Notes under the pieces: generated by a model
Seen by the model: only the letters and a program-made list of their open reading frames with translations
Databases searched by the model: none
What the model was told of the DNA's origin: nothing
Source of the DNA: Chitinophagaceae bacterium
GTDB taxonomy: Bacteria > Bacteroidota > Bacteroidia > Chitinophagales > Chitinophagaceae
Assembly: GCA_003455235.1 (NCBI GenBank)
Contig: DMRT01000273.1
Location: 1 to 8,073 of the forward strand
DNA: 8,073 bases
Direction of reading: 5' to 3'
Made by a program: the position numbers and the translations under genes
Shown: one piece after another, positions 6,113-8,073 of the stretch
Numbering within the stretch: position 1 is the first letter of the stretch
Layout of the letters: each line of letters begins with the position of its first letter

Positions 6113-7447
6113 ATGAAAACAAAAAAAACATCGTTTGAACTGAGGTCCGTCAGCGTCCTCCACGTTCTCATCTTATTTTTATTAATCCTGTTTCTTTTTT
6201 CCTGTAAAAAAAGCGACAACCCCGGCAGCAACAATGAGCAGGCTTCCTCTTATTCTTCCGAAGTGCTGGACAAATGGATCACTGTTCAGCTGCGCCTGAT
6301 GCGCAATGCCACGGGTATTCCCAACCATGCTTTTGCCAGGTATTATTCTTACAGCGGTGTGGCGGCTTTTGAATCACTGGCCCCGGGCATCCCCGGAAAC
6401 TCTGTTTGGCGTTCTAAATGGAACGGGTTAACAGGATTACCTCCGGCCGGTCATTCGAAAGACTATTATTATCCTGCAAACATCAACGGCGCCATGGCTG
6501 CCATCAACCGGGCTTTTTTTCCGAATGCCAGCGCTGCTGATAAAGCAGTGATTGATTCACTGGAAGCAGCATTAACACAGGAATTTCTTGCCACCCAATC
6601 CCAGCCAAGGGTTAACGTATCCGCACAGTTCGGTAAAGATGTTGCCACCGCAGTATTCAACTGGGCCGAAACCGATGGGTACAAAAATGCCAACAGCGCT
6701 TACTCAATACCAGGCGGCGCAGGGATGTGGAAGCCAACGGCACCCGCTTATGCAGCCCCTGCCACTCCTTACTGGGGTAATAACCGCACTGTGATTACCG
6801 GCAGCATTACCGCCACACAGCCAGCTCCTCCCGTTGCGTATTCAACAGACCCTTCTTCTGCATTTTACGGAATGGCGAAACAGGTGTATGATGCCTCTCA
6901 GGTACTTACCGATGAACAGAAAGCCATGGCTATTTTCTGGAGAGACGTGCCCGGTGCCACCACCCCGGGTCACTGGCTGAGCATTGTTCAACAGGTAATA
7001 CGCATAAAAAGAGCTTCACTGGATGAAGGAGCACTGGCCTATGCTGTTACAGGCGCTGCAGTGAATGATGCACTGATTGCCATCTTCAAAGCAAAATATC
7101 AATATACGCTTGTCCGTCCCATCACCTATATCCGTGAAGTGATGGGTATTGATACATGGAATGCATACATCGGCACCCCGGCACACCCGGAATATGTTTC
7201 GGCGCATTCCAGCCTTTCTGCTGCTGCAGCCGGTGTGCTACAGGAATTGTTCGGCAATATCAATTCATTCACTGATCACACATACGATTACATGGGGCTT
7301 GCTCCAAGAACCTATACTTCTTTTGCTGCCATTGCCAATGAAGCTGGCATTTCGAGGCTATACGCAGGCATTCATTATGTGCCCAGCATCCAGGCAGGCC
7401 TGGAGCAGGGCAGAAAAGTAAGCGACAACATTTTTTCAAAAAAATAA
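6113..7447 (+). CDS. Vanadium-dependent haloperoxidase / PAP2-superfamily lipoprotein
   Basis: A 444-residue predicted lipoprotein: a hydrophobic signal (about 13-30) ends LFSC, with Cys C31 followed by KK. The fold call rests on the three PAP2/vanadium-haloperoxidase signatures. These are K-x6-RP (K328...R335-P336), an SxH motif YVSAHSS (S363, H365) in place of the usual PSGH, and SR-x5-H (S414, R415...H421). These residues normally hold vanadate, or phosphate in acid phosphatases; H365 would be the acid-base and H421 the axial ligand. The segment MWKPTAPAYAAPATPYWGN (205-223) is also typical of bacterial haloperoxidase-like proteins. The expected reaction is peroxide-driven oxidation of halide to hypohalous acid; a phosphatase role cannot be excluded. 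The Asp usually found four residues after the second His is Ser (S425). The gene lies 33 nt after the DUF3455 gene, probably in the same operon. The lipoprotein signal puts it in the envelope. Confidence 0.88.
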   Translation: MKTKKTSFELRSVSVLHVLILFLLILFLFSCKKSDNPGSNNEQASSYSSEVLDKWITVQLRLMRNATGIPNHAFARYYSYSGVAAFESLAPGIPGNSVWRSKWNGLTGLPPAGHSKDYYYPANINGAMAAINRAFFPNASAADKAVIDSLEAALTQEFLATQSQPRVNVSAQFGKDVATAVFNWAETDGYKNANSAYSIPGGAGMWKPTAPAYAAPATPYWGNNRTVITGSITATQPAPPVAYSTDPSSAFYGMAKQVYDASQVLTDEQKAMAIFWRDVPGATTPGHWLSIVQQVIRIKRASLDEGALAYAVTGAAVNDALIAIFKAKYQYTLVRPITYIREVMGIDTWNAYIGTPAHPEYVSAHSSLSAAAAGVLQELFGNINSFTDHTYDYMGLAPRTYTSFAAIANEAGISRLYAGIHYVPSIQAGLEQGRKVSDNIFSKK

Positions 7448-7453
7448 TACGAC

Positions 7454-7483
7454 AGGATCTGCCGGAATTTATTCCATGATCCT
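7454..7483. terminator. Hairpin in the gap after the haloperoxidase-like gene; possible transcript-end structure
   Basis: AGGATC (7454-7459) pairs with GATCCT (7478-7483) and, inside it, GGAAT (7464-7468) pairs with ATTCC (7471-7475). The outer and inner stems are separated by an internal loop of TGCC against AT. It begins 7 nt after the stop codon. No clear U-tract follows in either direction, so it is not a classic intrinsic terminator. It could protect the 3' end or help end the operon before the methyltransferase gene. Confidence 0.35.
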
Positions 7484-7528
7484 ATGCGAAAACTATTTAT
7501 CATTCTTAACAACATAAAATATCATTAA

Positions 7529-8073
7529 ATGAGCACTAAACAAATTCAGGGAAAATTATGGAGCGTTGCTCCAAAGTACTGGTCAATGTATTTTGAACCC
7601 TTCTTTCTGCCCTTGTATAAAAAAACACTGGAGCAGATCAAACTCAGCGAAGAGCATATTCTGCTGGATGCCGGTTGCGGTTCGGGCCTGTTCAGCCACA
7701 TGGCTATATCAGCCGGCGCACAGGTGGTGGGTATTGATGCCGCTCCCGGGCTGCTGGAACTGGCCCGGGAAAGAAACCCGGAAAATAATTTCCTGGAAGA
7801 AGACCTGGAAGCATTGCCTTTTGCACCCAATAGTTTTGATGTGGTAACCGGTTTCAACTCTTTCCAGTACGCCGGTAATTTCACCCATGCCCTGTCGGAA
7901 GCAAAGCGTGTATTGAAAGAAGGGGGCCGCCTGGTGATCGGTATCTGGGACAAACCGGAGTACAGCGACGCCACGAATGTATTGAAAGCGATCGGCTCTT
8001 TATTGCCACCACCGCCACCCGGCACTCCCGGTCCCTTTGCCTTATCAGAAGACGGAAAAATTGAAACCATTTG
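7529..8073 (+). CDS. Class I SAM-dependent methyltransferase (3' end cut by window edge)
   Basis: The first 181 residues of a cytoplasmic Rossmann-fold methyltransferase of the Methyltransf_11/UbiE-like type. Motif I is LLDAGCGSG (45-53), binding S-adenosylmethionine. D70 in VVGID ends strand 2 and should bind the ribose hydroxyls. EEDLEALPF (90-98) supplies the acidic residue near the adenine (D92). SFDVVTGFNSFQY (102-114) is the motif at strand 4, and the helix and strand KRVLKEGGRLVIGIW (116-140 region) complete the core. The substrate cannot be told from the sequence. The run of five prolines at 160-164 (LLPPPPPGTPGP) lies in the usual variable lid region. There is no signal peptide, unlike the three genes upstream. 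The 81-nt gap containing a hairpin suggests a separate transcript, though no TAnnTTTG element is visible in it. ATG 7529 is the only credible start. Confidence 0.92.
   Translation, partial: MSTKQIQGKLWSVAPKYWSMYFEPFFLPLYKKTLEQIKLSEEHILLDAGCGSGLFSHMAISAGAQVVGIDAAPGLLELARERNPENNFLEEDLEALPFAPNSFDVVTGFNSFQYAGNFTHALSEAKRVLKEGGRLVIGIWDKPEYSDATNVLKAIGSLLPPPPPGTPGPFALSEDGKIETI

Noticed and set aside
7546..8070. Long minus-strand open frame (174 residues)
   Set aside because: It is the antisense shadow of the methyltransferase, whose plus-strand frame carries clear SAM-binding motifs; the antisense product is low-complexity and has no recognisable motif.

Overview
The window looks like chromosomal DNA from a member of the Bacteroidota, most likely family Chitinophagaceae. 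The evidence is a Y_Y_Y/Reg_prop sensor kinase, 'SCKK' lipoprotein signals, a YadA-like/S74 'tail fiber domain' surface protein, A-rich leaders in place of strong Shine-Dalgarno sites, and a TAnnTTTG-type promoter element. No tRNA, rRNA, CRISPR, insertion sequence or phage structural gene is visible. Base composition looks even throughout.

Layout. The minus strand (1-3838) holds a two-gene signalling unit: a 1219-residue LytS-type histidine kinase with a periplasmic propeller sensor, followed 5 nt later by the start of its LytTR-class response regulator, which runs off the left edge. A 266-bp divergent intergenic region (3839-4104) carries a good Bacteroidota -7 element and several short direct and inverted repeats. 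The plus strand then has three exported proteins separated by 31 and 33 nt, probably one operon: a secreted fibre-like protein with 13 tandem 17-residue repeats and a C-terminal S74 auto-cleaving chaperone domain; a DUF3455 lipoprotein; and a lipoprotein of the vanadium-dependent haloperoxidase/PAP2 family. After an 81-nt gap with a hairpin comes a class I SAM-dependent methyltransferase, cut by the right edge.

How the parts may fit (inference). The kinase senses an envelope or extracellular signal and phosphorylates the regulator. The divergent arrangement makes the exported operon a plausible target. That operon would place a trimeric fibre and two lipid-anchored proteins, one of them a possible halide-oxidising enzyme, in the cell envelope. 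Nothing here proves a regulatory link or a joint function. The most notable points are the fibre/DUF3455/haloperoxidase grouping, the altered active-site motifs of the haloperoxidase-like protein, and the repeat-rich divergent promoter region.
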